A DNA stretch of 64,000 nucleotides from Streptomyces sp. RFCAC02 (GCF_004193175.1 NZ_SAUH01000001.1:5985501-6049500), one strand, 5' to 3'. Numbered from the stretch's first letter, positions 52,290 to 61,213 are shown. A program made the numbers and translations. Notes: generated by a model not told the origin, from the letters alone.

Positions 52290-54007
52290 TGCGTGTCATG
52301 GCCCAGATCGCCATGGTGATGAACCTGGACAAGTGCATCGGCTGCCACACCTGCTCCGTCACCTGCAAGCAGACGTGGACCAACCGCGCGGGCGTCGAGT
52401 ACGTCTGGTTCAACAACGTCGAGACACGCCCGGGCCAGGGCTACCCCCGGCGCTACGAGGACCAGGACCGGTGGCGCGGCGGCTGGGAGCTGACCCGGCG
52501 CGGCCGGCTCCGTCCCCGCTCCGGCGGCCGGCTGCGCCGCATGGCCTCCCTGTTCGCCAACCCCGTCATGCCGGGCATCCGCGACTACTACGAGCCCTGG
52601 ACGTACGACTACCGCACGCTGACCGAGGCCCCGGCGGGCGACGACTTCCCGACGGCCCCACCGCGCTCCCTCATCTCGGGGGAGCGGATGGACACCATCG
52701 GCTGGTCCGCCAACTGGGACGACAACCTCGGCGGCATGCCCGCCCACGGCACCGACGACGTGGTCCTCTCCCGGGTCTCCGACGAGGTCCGCCTGGAGTT
52801 CGAGCAGGCGTTCATGTTCTACCTGCCGCGGATCTGTGAGCACTGCCTCAACCCGTCGTGCGTGGCGGCCTGCCCGTCGGGCGCGCTGTACAAGCGCGAG
52901 GAGGACGGCATCGTCCTGGTCGACCAGGACCGCTGCCGGGGCTGGCGCATGTGCGTCACCGGCTGCCCGTACAAGAAGGTGTACTTCAACCACCGCACCG
53001 GCAAGGCCGAGAAGTGCACCTTCTGCTACCCGCGCATCGAGGTCGGCCTGCCCACCGTCTGCTCCGAGACGTGCGTGGGCCGCCTGCGCAACCTCGGCGT
53101 GCTGCTGTACGACGCCGACCGCGTGCGCGAGGCGGCGGCCACCCCGCGGGAGCAGGACCTGTACGCCGCGCAGCGCGACCTGTTCCTCGACCCGCACGAC
53201 CCGGACGTCGCCGCCGCTGCCGAGGCGGCCGGCATCCCGCACTCCTGGCTCGACGCCGCGCGCCGCTCCCCGGTCCGCGACCTCATCGTCACCCACCGCG
53301 TCGCCCTGCCGCTGCATCCGGAGTACCGGACGATGCCGATGGTCTGGTACGTGCCGCCCCTCTCCCCGGTGGTCGAGGCGCTCGCCCGCACCGGACACGA
53401 CGGGGAGGACCCCGGCAACCTGTTCGGCGCCATCGACGCCCTGCGCATCCCCGTCGCGTACCTGGCGGAGCTGTTCACCGCGGGCGATCCGGCACCGGTG
53501 CGCGACGCGCTGCGGCGGCTCGCGGCCATGCGGGCGCACCGCAGGCGCCTGAACCTCGGTGACGACCCCGACCCGGGCATCGCCGCGTCCGTCGGCATGT
53601 CGGTGGCGCAGATGGACGACATGTACCGGCTGCTCGCCCTCGCGCGGTACGAGGAGCGCTACGTCATCCCGACCGCCGCCGCCGGGGACGCTCGGGCGCT
53701 GGAGGAGTCGCTCTCCGGGTGCAGTCTGGACGTCGCGGGCGGCCCCGGCATGGGCGGGGGCCGCGGGTCCGGCCCGTTCGGCGAGGCGTCCGGGCGGCCG
53801 GCGCCCGCCGCCGTGGAGGACTTCCACGCCCTGCGGTCGCGCGCCGCCGACGACAGGCCGGCCGACGTCTCGGGCCGCGGCCGCCTCAACCTCCTCAACT
53901 GGGACGGCAACGGACGACCGCACGGCCTCTTCCCCGCCCGGCACCGGCCGGACGGCCGGGACGCGGAACCGGAGCGGACGGCCGGGGAGACGGAGCCGCC
54001 CCGATGA
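52289..54007 (+). CDS. narH: respiratory nitrate reductase beta subunit
   Basis: A 572-residue iron-sulfur protein carrying electrons from NarI to NarG. It has four Cys clusters: LDKCIGCHTCSVTCKQTW, CEHCLNPSCVAACPSGAL, CRGWRMCVTGCPYKKV (with Trp in place of one Cys, as in [3Fe-4S] clusters of NarH) and KCTFCYPRIEVGLPTVCSETC. The C-terminal about 90 residues are longer and Gly/Arg-rich. The ATG overlaps the narG stop by one base (TGATG), and the stop overlaps the narJ ATG by 4 bp. Confidence 0.95.
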   Translation: MRVMAQIAMVMNLDKCIGCHTCSVTCKQTWTNRAGVEYVWFNNVETRPGQGYPRRYEDQDRWRGGWELTRRGRLRPRSGGRLRRMASLFANPVMPGIRDYYEPWTYDYRTLTEAPAGDDFPTAPPRSLISGERMDTIGWSANWDDNLGGMPAHGTDDVVLSRVSDEVRLEFEQAFMFYLPRICEHCLNPSCVAACPSGALYKREEDGIVLVDQDRCRGWRMCVTGCPYKKVYFNHRTGKAEKCTFCYPRIEVGLPTVCSETCVGRLRNLGVLLYDADRVREAAATPREQDLYAAQRDLFLDPHDPDVAAAAEAAGIPHSWLDAARRSPVRDLIVTHRVALPLHPEYRTMPMVWYVPPLSPVVEALARTGHDGEDPGNLFGAIDALRIPVAYLAELFTAGDPAPVRDALRRLAAMRAHRRRLNLGDDPDPGIAASVGMSVAQMDDMYRLLALARYEERYVIPTAAAGDARALEESLSGCSLDVAGGPGMGGGRGSGPFGEASGRPAPAAVEDFHALRSRAADDRPADVSGRGRLNLLNWDGNGRPHGLFPARHRPDGRDAEPERTAGETEPPR

Positions 54008-54696
54008 GCCGCCTGCCCGGTGCCCTCACCCGCCGCGACCGCCGCGCTCCGGCCACCGGCACCCGCGCCCACCGGGTGGTGCGGCGGGCCGCCGGACTCT
54101 GCCTGGAGTACCCGGACAGCGCCGTCCTGGCACGCGTCCCGCTGGTACGGGCGGCGCTCGCCGAGATCCCGGAAGCCCCGGGCGCGGCCGAGGTCACCGA
54201 GTTCGCGCGGTACCTGGCGGAGGAGGACCCGCTGCGCGCGCAGCAGCACCACGTCGAGGTCTTCGACCTCCGCGCCCGGCGCGCCCTGCACCTCACCTGG
54301 TGGAGCGACGGCGACACCCGCCGCCGCGGCCTGTCGCTGGCCGCGCTGAAGGAGCGCTACCGCGCCCACGGACTCCACCCCGGCGACTCCGGCGAACTGC
54401 CGGACCACCTCCCGGCCGTCCTCGAATACGCCGCCCTGCGCCCGGACGACGGGGCCGCCCTCCTCACCGAACACCGCGGGGCGATCGAACTGCTGCGGCT
54501 CGCCCTCGTCACGGCGGGCACGCCGTACGCCCTCCCGCTCACCGCGGTGTGCGCCACCCTGCCGGGCACCTCACCGTCCACGGAGGCGGATGCGCGGGCA
54601 CTGTTGCGGCGCGACACCCTCGCCCCGGCCGATCTCGCGGGACCCGAACGCGTCGGTGTCGAACCCGGCCCGCTTCCCCCGGGTGCATCCGCGTGA
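54004..54696 (+). CDS. narJ: nitrate reductase assembly chaperone
   Basis: A 230-residue NarJ chaperone that helps insert molybdenum cofactor into NarG and is absent from the final enzyme. Features are VVRRAAGLCLEYPD near the start, YLAEEDPLRAQQHHVEVFDLRARRALHLTWW in the middle, and DHLPAVLEYAALRPDDGAAL. It is all helical as expected. It overlaps narH by 4 bp (ATGA) and is followed by narI after 43 bp. The C-terminus (about 30 residues, Pro/Gly-rich) is variable. Confidence 0.92.
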   Translation: MSRLPGALTRRDRRAPATGTRAHRVVRRAAGLCLEYPDSAVLARVPLVRAALAEIPEAPGAAEVTEFARYLAEEDPLRAQQHHVEVFDLRARRALHLTWWSDGDTRRRGLSLAALKERYRAHGLHPGDSGELPDHLPAVLEYAALRPDDGAALLTEHRGAIELLRLALVTAGTPYALPLTAVCATLPGTSPSTEADARALLRRDTLAPADLAGPERVGVEPGPLPPGASA

Positions 54697-54739
54697 GCTC
54701 CGCCCGCACCGCGCGACCGACCCCCCACCGGAGGCCGAA

Positions 54740-55489
54740 GTGACCCTCACACCCACCGACGTCTTCCTGTGGGGCGCACTGCCCTACCTCGCCGTCGGCC
54801 TCCTGATCACCGGAACGGTGTGGCGCTTCCGCTACGACCGCTTCGGCTGGACCACCCGCTCGTCCGAGCTGTACGAATCGCGGCTGCTGCGCGTCGGGAG
54901 CCCGCTGTTCCACTGCGGCCTCCTGCTGGTCGTCGCCGGCCACGTCATCGGCCTGCTCATCCCCGAGTCCTGGACGGACGCGGCCGGACTCGGCGAGGAC
55001 GGCTACCACATCATGGCCCTCACCCTCGGCATCGCGGCGGGCGTCATGACCCTCGGCGGCATCGCCCTCCTGATCTGGCGCCGGCGCACCCGCGGTCCCG
55101 TCTTCCTCGCCACCACCCGCAACGACAAACTGATGTACGTCGTCCTGGTGGCCGCGCTGGTCACCGGCTTGCTCACCACCTTCCTCAACGCCTCGGGAAC
55201 GGGGGCGGCGGGCGACTACGACTACCGCGGCTCCGTGTCCCCCTGGGTGCGCAGCCTGTTCCTCCTGGCCCCCGAAGCCGATCTGATGGCCGACGCGCCC
55301 CTCGCGTACCGGGCACACGCGCTGGTCGCCTTCGCACTGATCGCCGTGTTCCCCTACACCCGGCTCGTGCACGCCTTCAGTGCCCCCGTCGGCTACCTCT
55401 TCCGCCCCTACATGGTCTACCGCTCCCGCGCCGCCACGGCCGGCGATCCCGGACGGCGTGCCACGACACGGGCCGGCGCCCCCCGATGA
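54740..55489 (+). CDS. narI: respiratory nitrate reductase gamma subunit
   Basis: A 249-residue diheme cytochrome b membrane subunit that oxidises quinol and passes electrons to NarH. It has about five helices, with heme-ligand His in LFHCGLLLVVAGHVIGLL and later in YRAHALVAF and YTRLVHAFSAP. GTG 54740 follows GGAGG; earlier codons of the frame overlap narJ. The stop overlaps the HPP gene ATG by 4 bp (ATGA). Confidence 0.93.
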   Translation: MTLTPTDVFLWGALPYLAVGLLITGTVWRFRYDRFGWTTRSSELYESRLLRVGSPLFHCGLLLVVAGHVIGLLIPESWTDAAGLGEDGYHIMALTLGIAAGVMTLGGIALLIWRRRTRGPVFLATTRNDKLMYVVLVAALVTGLLTTFLNASGTGAAGDYDYRGSVSPWVRSLFLLAPEADLMADAPLAYRAHALVAFALIAVFPYTRLVHAFSAPVGYLFRPYMVYRSRAATAGDPGRRATTRAGAPR

Positions 55490-56082
55490 CCGTCCCCACG
55501 CCCCGGGACCCGTGGGCACGACGCCTGCGCGCGCTGCGCCTGACGGCCCTGACGGAACGCTTCCCCCGCACCCCCGTGCGCGCCCTCTACTGCGGCCTCA
55601 ACGGCTTCGTCGCACTCCTGGTGATGGCACTGCTCGCCCTCATCACCCACGCGCCGTTCCTCTTCCCCTCCCTGGGCCCCACCGCGTTCCTCCTCTTCCA
55701 TACACCCCAGGCCCCGGCCGCAGCGCCGCGCAACTCGGTCGGCGGCCACCTGATCGGGGTGGCGGCCGGCTGGCTCGCCCTCGCGGTCACCGGCCTGACC
55801 GGCACCGAACCGAACCTGGAGGGCGTCACCTGGCGCCGCGCCCTGGCCGCCGCGCTGGCCCTCGGGCTGACCTGCGCCCTCATGCCGCCCCTGGGCCTGG
55901 CCCACCCGCCCGCCGGAGCCACCACCCTGATCGTCGCCCTCGGCCTGCTGCGCACCCCGGCGGAACTCGCCGTCATGATGCTGGCCGTGGTCCTGCTGTG
56001 TGTCCAGGGCCTCACCATCAACCGGCTCGCCGGCATCCCCTACCCCCTGTGGCGCCCCGCCCGCGCCCCCGGTCCCTCCTGA
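55486..56082 (+). CDS. HPP-family membrane protein coupled to narI
   Basis: A 198-residue protein with about five hydrophobic segments. It has APFLFPSLGPTAFLLFHTPQA, LGLAHPPAGATTLIVALG (the His-Pro-Pro signature) and AAPRNSVGGHLIGV, matching the HPP family. Plant and cyanobacterial members have been linked to nitrite transport. Translational overlap with narI and the absence of a NarK gene make a nitrite or nitrate transport role likely here, but this is inference. The gene ends the nar operon. It is convergent with the hemerythrin gene, 52 bp apart. Confidence 0.85.
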   Translation: MTVPTPRDPWARRLRALRLTALTERFPRTPVRALYCGLNGFVALLVMALLALITHAPFLFPSLGPTAFLLFHTPQAPAAAPRNSVGGHLIGVAAGWLALAVTGLTGTEPNLEGVTWRRALAAALALGLTCALMPPLGLAHPPAGATTLIVALGLLRTPAELAVMMLAVVLLCVQGLTINRLAGIPYPLWRPARAPGPS

Positions 56083-56134
56083 TCCCGCCGCGCGGCACCC
56101 CCGGACCGTCCGGCCCGGGAGCGCCGCCGCCGGA

Positions 56135-56719
56135 TCAGCCGTCGCTGCCCATCGCCCGGCGGATCGCGTCGCGCGTACGGTCGATCAGCGCCGCGACCGG
56201 CCCCGCCGCCAGGTTCGCCGCCGCGCCCTGCACCCGGGGGTGCGGCCGGGTCGGCGCCATGGCCTCCGCCGCCTTCACCCCGCGGGCGAGCGCCGCGAGC
56301 CGCTTCGGATCGGCACGCCGCCGGATCTGCGCGAACTCGTACCGCTCCTCCGCCCGCGCGTGCCGGGTGACGGCGGTGCGCAACTGCTTCAGCTCCGTCA
56401 TGAAGCCCGGCGCCGCCGGATCCATGCCGTCCAGCCTGCTCAGCTGCTCCTTGGCCGCCCGCTCCTCGGCGAGCCGGTCGTCCACCACACCGTCCCCGCC
56501 GTCGAAGAGACCGCGCACATACGGGTGGACGACCTCCTGCTCGGCCGTCTCGTGCACCGCCAGGAGCTGCACCAGGCTGCGGAACGCCGACCGCCGGTCG
56601 TCGCCGGTCGAACGCTCCACCTCGTCGAACAGGTTCCGGATGTCGCCGTGCTGGCGCATGAGCAGCGCCACCACGTCCTCCTGCTCCGAGGTCTCGACCC
56701 TGCTGGCCATCTGTGTCAT
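56135..56719 (-). CDS. hemerythrin HHE-domain protein
   Basis: A 194-residue protein. The HHE-type iron ligands are seen in LLMRQHGDIRNLFDEVE, LLAVHETAEQEVVHPYV and VTRHARAEERYEF, that is, His and Glu clusters on a four-helix bundle that binds a di-iron centre and O2 or NO. The C-terminus (about 60 residues) is basic and Ala-rich. It sits 18 bp downstream of the ferritin-like gene and next to narGHJI-HPP, so a role in NO or oxygen handling is inferred. Confidence 0.88.
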   Translation of the reverse strand: MTQMASRVETSEQEDVVALLMRQHGDIRNLFDEVERSTGDDRRSAFRSLVQLLAVHETAEQEVVHPYVRGLFDGGDGVVDDRLAEERAAKEQLSRLDGMDPAAPGFMTELKQLRTAVTRHARAEERYEFAQIRRRADPKRLAALARGVKAAEAMAPTRPHPRVQGAAANLAAGPVAALIDRTRDAIRRAMGSDG

Positions 56720-56737
56720 CGCGTCAGCCTCCGCGGA

Positions 56738-57940
56738 TCAGCCGCGCGCACGGAACGCGGGGACGGGGTGCTCGCCCTCGGTCTCGACGCGGTAGTCGGT
56801 ACCGAACATCTCCCGGTGCCGCGCGAGGACCTCGTCGCTGGGGGCCGGGCCGTCCCCGTTCAGCTCCTGCTGCATGCGCTCGAACCGCTCGTGCGCCTCA
56901 CGGACGTACCCGGTGCCGAGCGTCGTCAGGTCGAGCTGTTCCGCGATCAGGTCCCGCAGGTACTGCTTGTTCGGCTCGAAGGTGAGGACGTTCGGCAGCT
57001 CGGGCGCCAGCACCTCGGCCGGCTCGCGCCCGTCGTGGCGCCGCATCAGGTCGCACGCGATCCGCAGGTGCTCCAGCTCCATGTTCAGGTGCAGCTCCCA
57101 CAGGGCCTTCACCCGGCGGTCGCTCTCCTGCTCCATGAAGGAGTGGTACAGGTAGCACTCGTTGTACTCGTGGTGGACGAGCTGCTCCCACCAGGTCTCG
57201 CCCGGGTCGACGAGCGACTCGTAGTGAGTGACGTGCTCCTCCTCGATCAGCCCGATCTCCTGGTAGAGGCTGCGGGCGATCGGCTCCATGTACGTCGGGC
57301 CGACGTTCATGTAGAAGTTCATCGTCTGCTGCTCGGCCGACATGACCGTCAGCGCGTGCAGGCGTGACAGCGGCGACACGGTCGTGCGGTCGTACGGCTC
57401 GCGCAGGTTGTCCACCGGGTTCCGGTGGTGCAGCGGGGTCGGCCGGCCCGGCATGACCTCGGTGAGCTGGTCGACGATCTCCTCCGCCTTGCGGTGCTCG
57501 ATCATCTCGTACAGGTTGGCGTACCGGTACAGGTGGTCGAAGTCCTCCAGCACACCGAACTGGTAGGCCTGCGTCAGGTACGGGTCCGGCTCCATGCGGG
57601 CGACCCAGGCGGTGAGGTCCACCGCTACCTGCTCGTAGGCGATGGTCGTCTCCAGGACGGAGGAGACGCCGGGGAGCAGCCAGTTCACGGCCTTCTGCTG
57701 CTGCGCCTCGATGTAGCGGACCTCGGCGAGCTGCCGCTTCACCTCCATGTCGGGGCAGTGCCGCGTGAAGTGGTGGCTGAAGAGGAGCGCCTCGACCTCG
57801 ATGCCGTTCATCGTGATGACACGGCAGCGGGTGTAGGGATCGCAGCGGTCCGGATCGATGGGGGTGACCGACAATTCCCGCCAGTTGCGCAATTGCCGGT
57901 CCAGGGGAATGCCCCGCTGCTCGAGCGGATTGAATGTCAC
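56738..57940 (-). CDS. probable ferritin-like di-iron protein (unrecognised family)
   Basis: A 400-residue protein I cannot place in a named family. It is mostly helical and rich in Glu and His pairs: YEMIEHRKAEEIVDQL, LIEEEHVTHYESL, HHEYNECYLYHSF and LHLNMELEHLRIACDL. The Glu-x-x-His spacings resemble ferritin-like di-iron bundles. No signal peptide. A conserved-looking N-terminal part (residues 1-90) has CDPYTRCRVITMNGIEVEALLF. GTG 57940 is preceded by the ribosome site CCAGGAGGACCC, and a GGGGCCCC palindrome (57957-57964) overlaps the upstream edge. It is probably co-transcribed with the hemerythrin gene (18-bp gap). Confidence 0.55.
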   Translation of the reverse strand: MTFNPLEQRGIPLDRQLRNWRELSVTPIDPDRCDPYTRCRVITMNGIEVEALLFSHHFTRHCPDMEVKRQLAEVRYIEAQQQKAVNWLLPGVSSVLETTIAYEQVAVDLTAWVARMEPDPYLTQAYQFGVLEDFDHLYRYANLYEMIEHRKAEEIVDQLTEVMPGRPTPLHHRNPVDNLREPYDRTTVSPLSRLHALTVMSAEQQTMNFYMNVGPTYMEPIARSLYQEIGLIEEEHVTHYESLVDPGETWWEQLVHHEYNECYLYHSFMEQESDRRVKALWELHLNMELEHLRIACDLMRRHDGREPAEVLAPELPNVLTFEPNKQYLRDLIAEQLDLTTLGTGYVREAHERFERMQQELNGDGPAPSDEVLARHREMFGTDYRVETEGEHPVPAFRARG

Positions 57941-58127
57941 GGGTCCTCCTGGAAATGGGGCCCCTTCCTACGCGGGCGGCGCCACGATGGTCACGCGACG
58001 TGCCGGGACACCGCCTCATCCGGCCCGTTCGGGCGCGCCGCGACAGCACCCGTCCGGCTGGCCGCCCCCTGCGGAGGCACACCCTCGCCAAAACCCAGCG
58101 ACATGGACATATCGTGATGAACTGGGT

Positions 58128-58144
58128 GTGACAGTCGGCGTCAC
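58128..58144. promoter_or_regulatory. inverted repeat before UbiD gene
   Basis: GTGAC (58128-58132) and GTCAC (58140-58144) around a 7-base spacer, ending directly before the GGAGGCGGAGC ribosome site. It could be an operator or a hairpin that shields the site. Confidence 0.4.
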
Positions 58145-58155
58145 GGAGGCGGAGC

Positions 58156-59682
58156 ATGGCAGGATCCTCACAGCAGCAGTCCGGAGTCCATGACCTGCGT
58201 TCGGCTCTGGACCGGTTGCGCCGGCATCCCGGGCAGCTCCTCGAAACCGACCGCGAGGTGGACCCGATCGCCGACCTCGCCGGGGTCTACCGCCGTGTCG
58301 GGGCGGGCGGCACGGTCCTCAGGCCGACCCGTATCGGCCCCGCCATGATGTTCAACAGGATCAGCGGGTACGCCGGCTCCCGCGTACTGGTGGGCCTGAT
58401 GGCCAGTCGCGAGAGGGTCGGACTGCTCCTCGACGCGCCGCCGCGCCGTCTCACCCAGCGCATGGGCCAGGCCGTCAAGGACGCCATCGGCCCCGTCGAC
58501 GTCGGCCGGGACAAGGCACTGTGCCAGGAGGTCGTGCACCGCGCGGGTGACCCTGGCTTCGATCTGCGCAAACTGCTGCCGGCCCCGACCAACACCGAGG
58601 AGGACGCGGGCCCGTACTTCTGCCTGGGACTCGTGCTCGGCAGCGACCCGGACATGGGCACGGACGTGACGATCCACCGGCTGTGCGTGCAGAGCAAGGA
58701 CGAACTGACGATCTTCTTCGCCCCGGGCCGCCACATCGACAACTTCCGCCGGAGAGCGGAGGCACAGGGCAGGTCGCTTCCCGTGTCGGTCAACATGGGC
58801 CTCGACCCGGCCATCCACATCGGCGCCACCTTCGAGGCACCCACCACCCCGTACGGCTACGACGAACTGGCCATCGCCGGCGGGCTGCGCGGCAGGCCGG
58901 TGGAGCTGGTGGACTGTCTCACCGTCCGGCAGAAGTGCATCGCCGCCGCCGAGGTCGTCATCGAGGGCGAGATCCTCCCCGACACCCGCATGGCGGAGGA
59001 CCGCAATACGCACTCCGGCCACGCGATGCCGGAGTTCCCCGGCTACAACGGCCCGGCCAACCCGGCCCTGCCGGTCATGAAGGTCACGGCCATCACCACG
59101 CGGAAGAACCCCATCCTCCAGACCCTGGTCGGGCCCGGCGAGGAGCACGTCAGCCTGGCCGGCATCCCCACCGAGGCCAGCATCTACAACGCCTGCGAAG
59201 CGGCCATGCCCGGCTTCGTCACCGAGGTCTACTCCCACTCGGCCGGCGGCGGGAAGTTCCTGGCCGTCATGAAGGTCGACAAGTCGGCCGCGTTCGACGA
59301 CGGCCGCGCCCGCCAGGCCGCCCTCGTGGCACTCGGGACCTACGCCGAGCTGAAGAACGTCATCCTCGTCGACGGGGATGTCGACATCTTCGACACGAAC
59401 GACGTCCTGTGGGCGATGCAGACCCGGATGCAGGGCGACCGGGACATCCTCACCCTGCCCGGCATCGCCGGCCATGTACTGGATCCGTCCCAGACCCCGG
59501 AGTACAACCCGCTGCTGCCGGCCAAGGGCGTCACCGCGAAGACGATCTTCGACGCCACCGTGCCGTGGGAGCACCGCGAGATGTTCGTCCGCGCGCCCTT
59601 CCGCGACGTCGACCCGCACCCGTACGCGCCCGATCTCTTCCCCGAGCCGTCGGGCGACGGCGGGAGCGGTCACCGTGACTGA
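58156..59682 (+). CDS. UbiD-family aromatic acid decarboxylase
   Basis: A 508-residue prenyl-FMN-dependent decarboxylase of the UbiD superfamily, acting on an aromatic or alkenoic acid. Recognisable parts are PAMMFNRISGYAGSRVLVG (cofactor and substrate region), EVVIEGEILPDTRM, MPEFPGYNGPANP and GTYAELKNVILVDGDVDIFD, then the DPHPYAPDLFPE tail. It needs the flavin made by UbiX, encoded 45 bp downstream. The substrate is not evident; a hydroxybenzoate type fits the neighbouring ring-cleaving dioxygenase. The ATG follows GGAGGCGGAG. Confidence 0.88.
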   Translation: MAGSSQQQSGVHDLRSALDRLRRHPGQLLETDREVDPIADLAGVYRRVGAGGTVLRPTRIGPAMMFNRISGYAGSRVLVGLMASRERVGLLLDAPPRRLTQRMGQAVKDAIGPVDVGRDKALCQEVVHRAGDPGFDLRKLLPAPTNTEEDAGPYFCLGLVLGSDPDMGTDVTIHRLCVQSKDELTIFFAPGRHIDNFRRRAEAQGRSLPVSVNMGLDPAIHIGATFEAPTTPYGYDELAIAGGLRGRPVELVDCLTVRQKCIAAAEVVIEGEILPDTRMAEDRNTHSGHAMPEFPGYNGPANPALPVMKVTAITTRKNPILQTLVGPGEEHVSLAGIPTEASIYNACEAAMPGFVTEVYSHSAGGGKFLAVMKVDKSAAFDDGRARQAALVALGTYAELKNVILVDGDVDIFDTNDVLWAMQTRMQGDRDILTLPGIAGHVLDPSQTPEYNPLLPAKGVTAKTIFDATVPWEHREMFVRAPFRDVDPHPYAPDLFPEPSGDGGSGHRD

Positions 59683-59727
59683 CTCCGCCCGTCGCGCACC
59701 CACCCTTTCCGAGCCGCAGGAGAATCC

Positions 59728-60336
59728 ATGCCCGAACAGCGTCGTGTCGTCCTCGCCGTGACCGGAGCCGGCGGTACCCGGCTGGCCGGCCGCACCCTCG
59801 GTGCCCTCGCGGCGTCGGACCGGGTCGGCCACGTCGACCTGCTCGTCTCGGCGAACGGGCGACGGCTCATGGCCCACGAATCCGGTGCCGACGCGGCGGC
59901 CGACCCGGTCCGCTGCCTGCTGGGCGCGCCGTCCCCGAAAGTGACCGTCCTGGACCCCGAGAAGGATTTCGCCGGGCCGCCGTCGTCCGGCAGCTACCGC
60001 ACCTGGGGCATGATCGTCCTCCCCTGCGCGATGGGGGTGATGGGCCGCATCGCCCAGGGCCAGGCGGACACCCTCGTCGAACGGGCGGCGGACGTCTGTC
60101 TCAAGGAGCGGCGTCCCCTGATCCTGTGTGTCCGCGAGACCCCGTTCAACCTCATCCACCTGCGCAACATGACACAGGTCACCGAGGCGGGAGCGGTGGT
60201 CTACCCGATGATCCCGACGTACTACAACGTTCCGCGCACCGTGGAGGAGATGGACGAGGAATTCGCCTCCCGCCTGCTCGGCTTCATCGGTCTGCACGAC
60301 GACGACACGTACGAGTGGGGCCGCGGCGGACGGTGA
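59728..60336 (+). CDS. ubiX: UbiX-like flavin prenyltransferase
   Basis: A 202-residue protein making prenylated FMN for UbiD. Motifs are VVLPCAMGVMGRIAQGQADTL, ILCVRETPFNLIHLRNM and MIPTYYNVPRTVEEM, typical of UbiX. The N-terminal FMN loop reads VTGAGGTRLAGRTLGAL, where the Ser usual in GASG-type loops is Gly. This may alter phosphate binding. The ATG follows GCAGGAGAATCC. The 3' end overlaps the antisense dioxygenase gene by 53 bp. Confidence 0.88.
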   Translation: MPEQRRVVLAVTGAGGTRLAGRTLGALAASDRVGHVDLLVSANGRRLMAHESGADAAADPVRCLLGAPSPKVTVLDPEKDFAGPPSSGSYRTWGMIVLPCAMGVMGRIAQGQADTLVERAADVCLKERRPLILCVRETPFNLIHLRNMTQVTEAGAVVYPMIPTYYNVPRTVEEMDEEFASRLLGFIGLHDDDTYEWGRGGR

Positions 60337-61213
60337 TGGGGAAGTCGGCGTGCCGGAACGGGTTCGCGATTCCCAGCTCCGCCGCCAGGGCCGGATCGTC
60401 CACCGTGGTGAACTCCCTGATCAGACCGGCCTTGACACCGAAGACGGCGTCCGAGTCCAGATGGGGCGAACCGGCGACGAACAGGTGGGTGGTCAGGGTC
60501 CGGATCCCCGGTGAGCGGACCTGGAGGTGGATGTGCGCGGCCCGGTGCGGATGCCGGCCGGTCGCCGCCAGCAGCCGTCCGACCGGCCCGTCCGTGGGGA
60601 TGGCGTAGTGGCGCGGCACGACGGTGCGGAACCGGAACCGGCCGTCCTCGTCGGCGGTGAACAGCCCGCGCAGATTGCGGTCGGGGACGTCGCCCGGCCG
60701 CTGGACGTCGTAGCGGCCCTCCTCGTCGGCCTGCCACACGTCGACCAGTGCGCCCGCGACGGGCGCGCCGGCGGTGTCCACGACGCGCCCGGTGACGAGG
60801 CACGGCTCGCCGTCCGCCGCCTCGCGCTCGTCGATGCTGTCGCCTGTGGCGCGGCGCGGCGAGGGCACGAGGTGGAAGGGACCCTCCACCGTCGACTCGG
60901 TGCTGCCGTCGTCCGCCGGGTTGCCGAGCGTCTCGACCACCGAGGAGACGCCGAGCACGTCCGACAGCAGGACGAACTCCTGGCGCGTGGCGTCGGAGGC
61001 GTGGCCGGTCTCGGTGAGGAACCTGATGCCCGCCGCCCACTCGCCGGGGGTGAGCCCGACGTCCTTCACGAAGGCGTGCGCGTGCCGCACCAGCGAGGTG
61101 AGGACGGCGCGCAGCCGGGCGTCGGGCGTACCGGCGAAGCTGCCTGCGACGATCTCGGCGGAGCGCTCCGCGTCGAACGGTCCGGTGGGCGGGGCGGGGG
61201 CGTGGTCGGTCAT
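60284..61213 (-). CDS. intradiol ring-cleavage dioxygenase (catechol/hydroxyquinol 1,2 type)
   Basis: A 309-residue iron(III) dioxygenase. An N-terminal helical dimerisation domain (RLRAVLTSLVRHAHAFVKDVGL, EWAAGIRFLTETG) precedes the catalytic domain with Tyr ligands in EEGRYDVQ and PRHYAIPTDGP and His ligands in HPHRAAHIHLQV. This layout fits hydroxyquinol or catechol 1,2-dioxygenases that open the ring between the two hydroxyls. The last about 18 residues (RRGPTRTCRRRADR) run into the ubiX antisense and look like an added tail. ATG 61213 starts MTDHAPAPP. Context: UbiD/UbiX decarboxylation could feed its substrate. Confidence 0.88.
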   Translation of the reverse strand: MTDHAPAPPTGPFDAERSAEIVAGSFAGTPDARLRAVLTSLVRHAHAFVKDVGLTPGEWAAGIRFLTETGHASDATRQEFVLLSDVLGVSSVVETLGNPADDGSTESTVEGPFHLVPSPRRATGDSIDEREAADGEPCLVTGRVVDTAGAPVAGALVDVWQADEEGRYDVQRPGDVPDRNLRGLFTADEDGRFRFRTVVPRHYAIPTDGPVGRLLAATGRHPHRAAHIHLQVRSPGIRTLTTHLFVAGSPHLDSDAVFGVKAGLIREFTTVDDPALAAELGIANPFRHADFPITVRRGPTRTCRRRADR

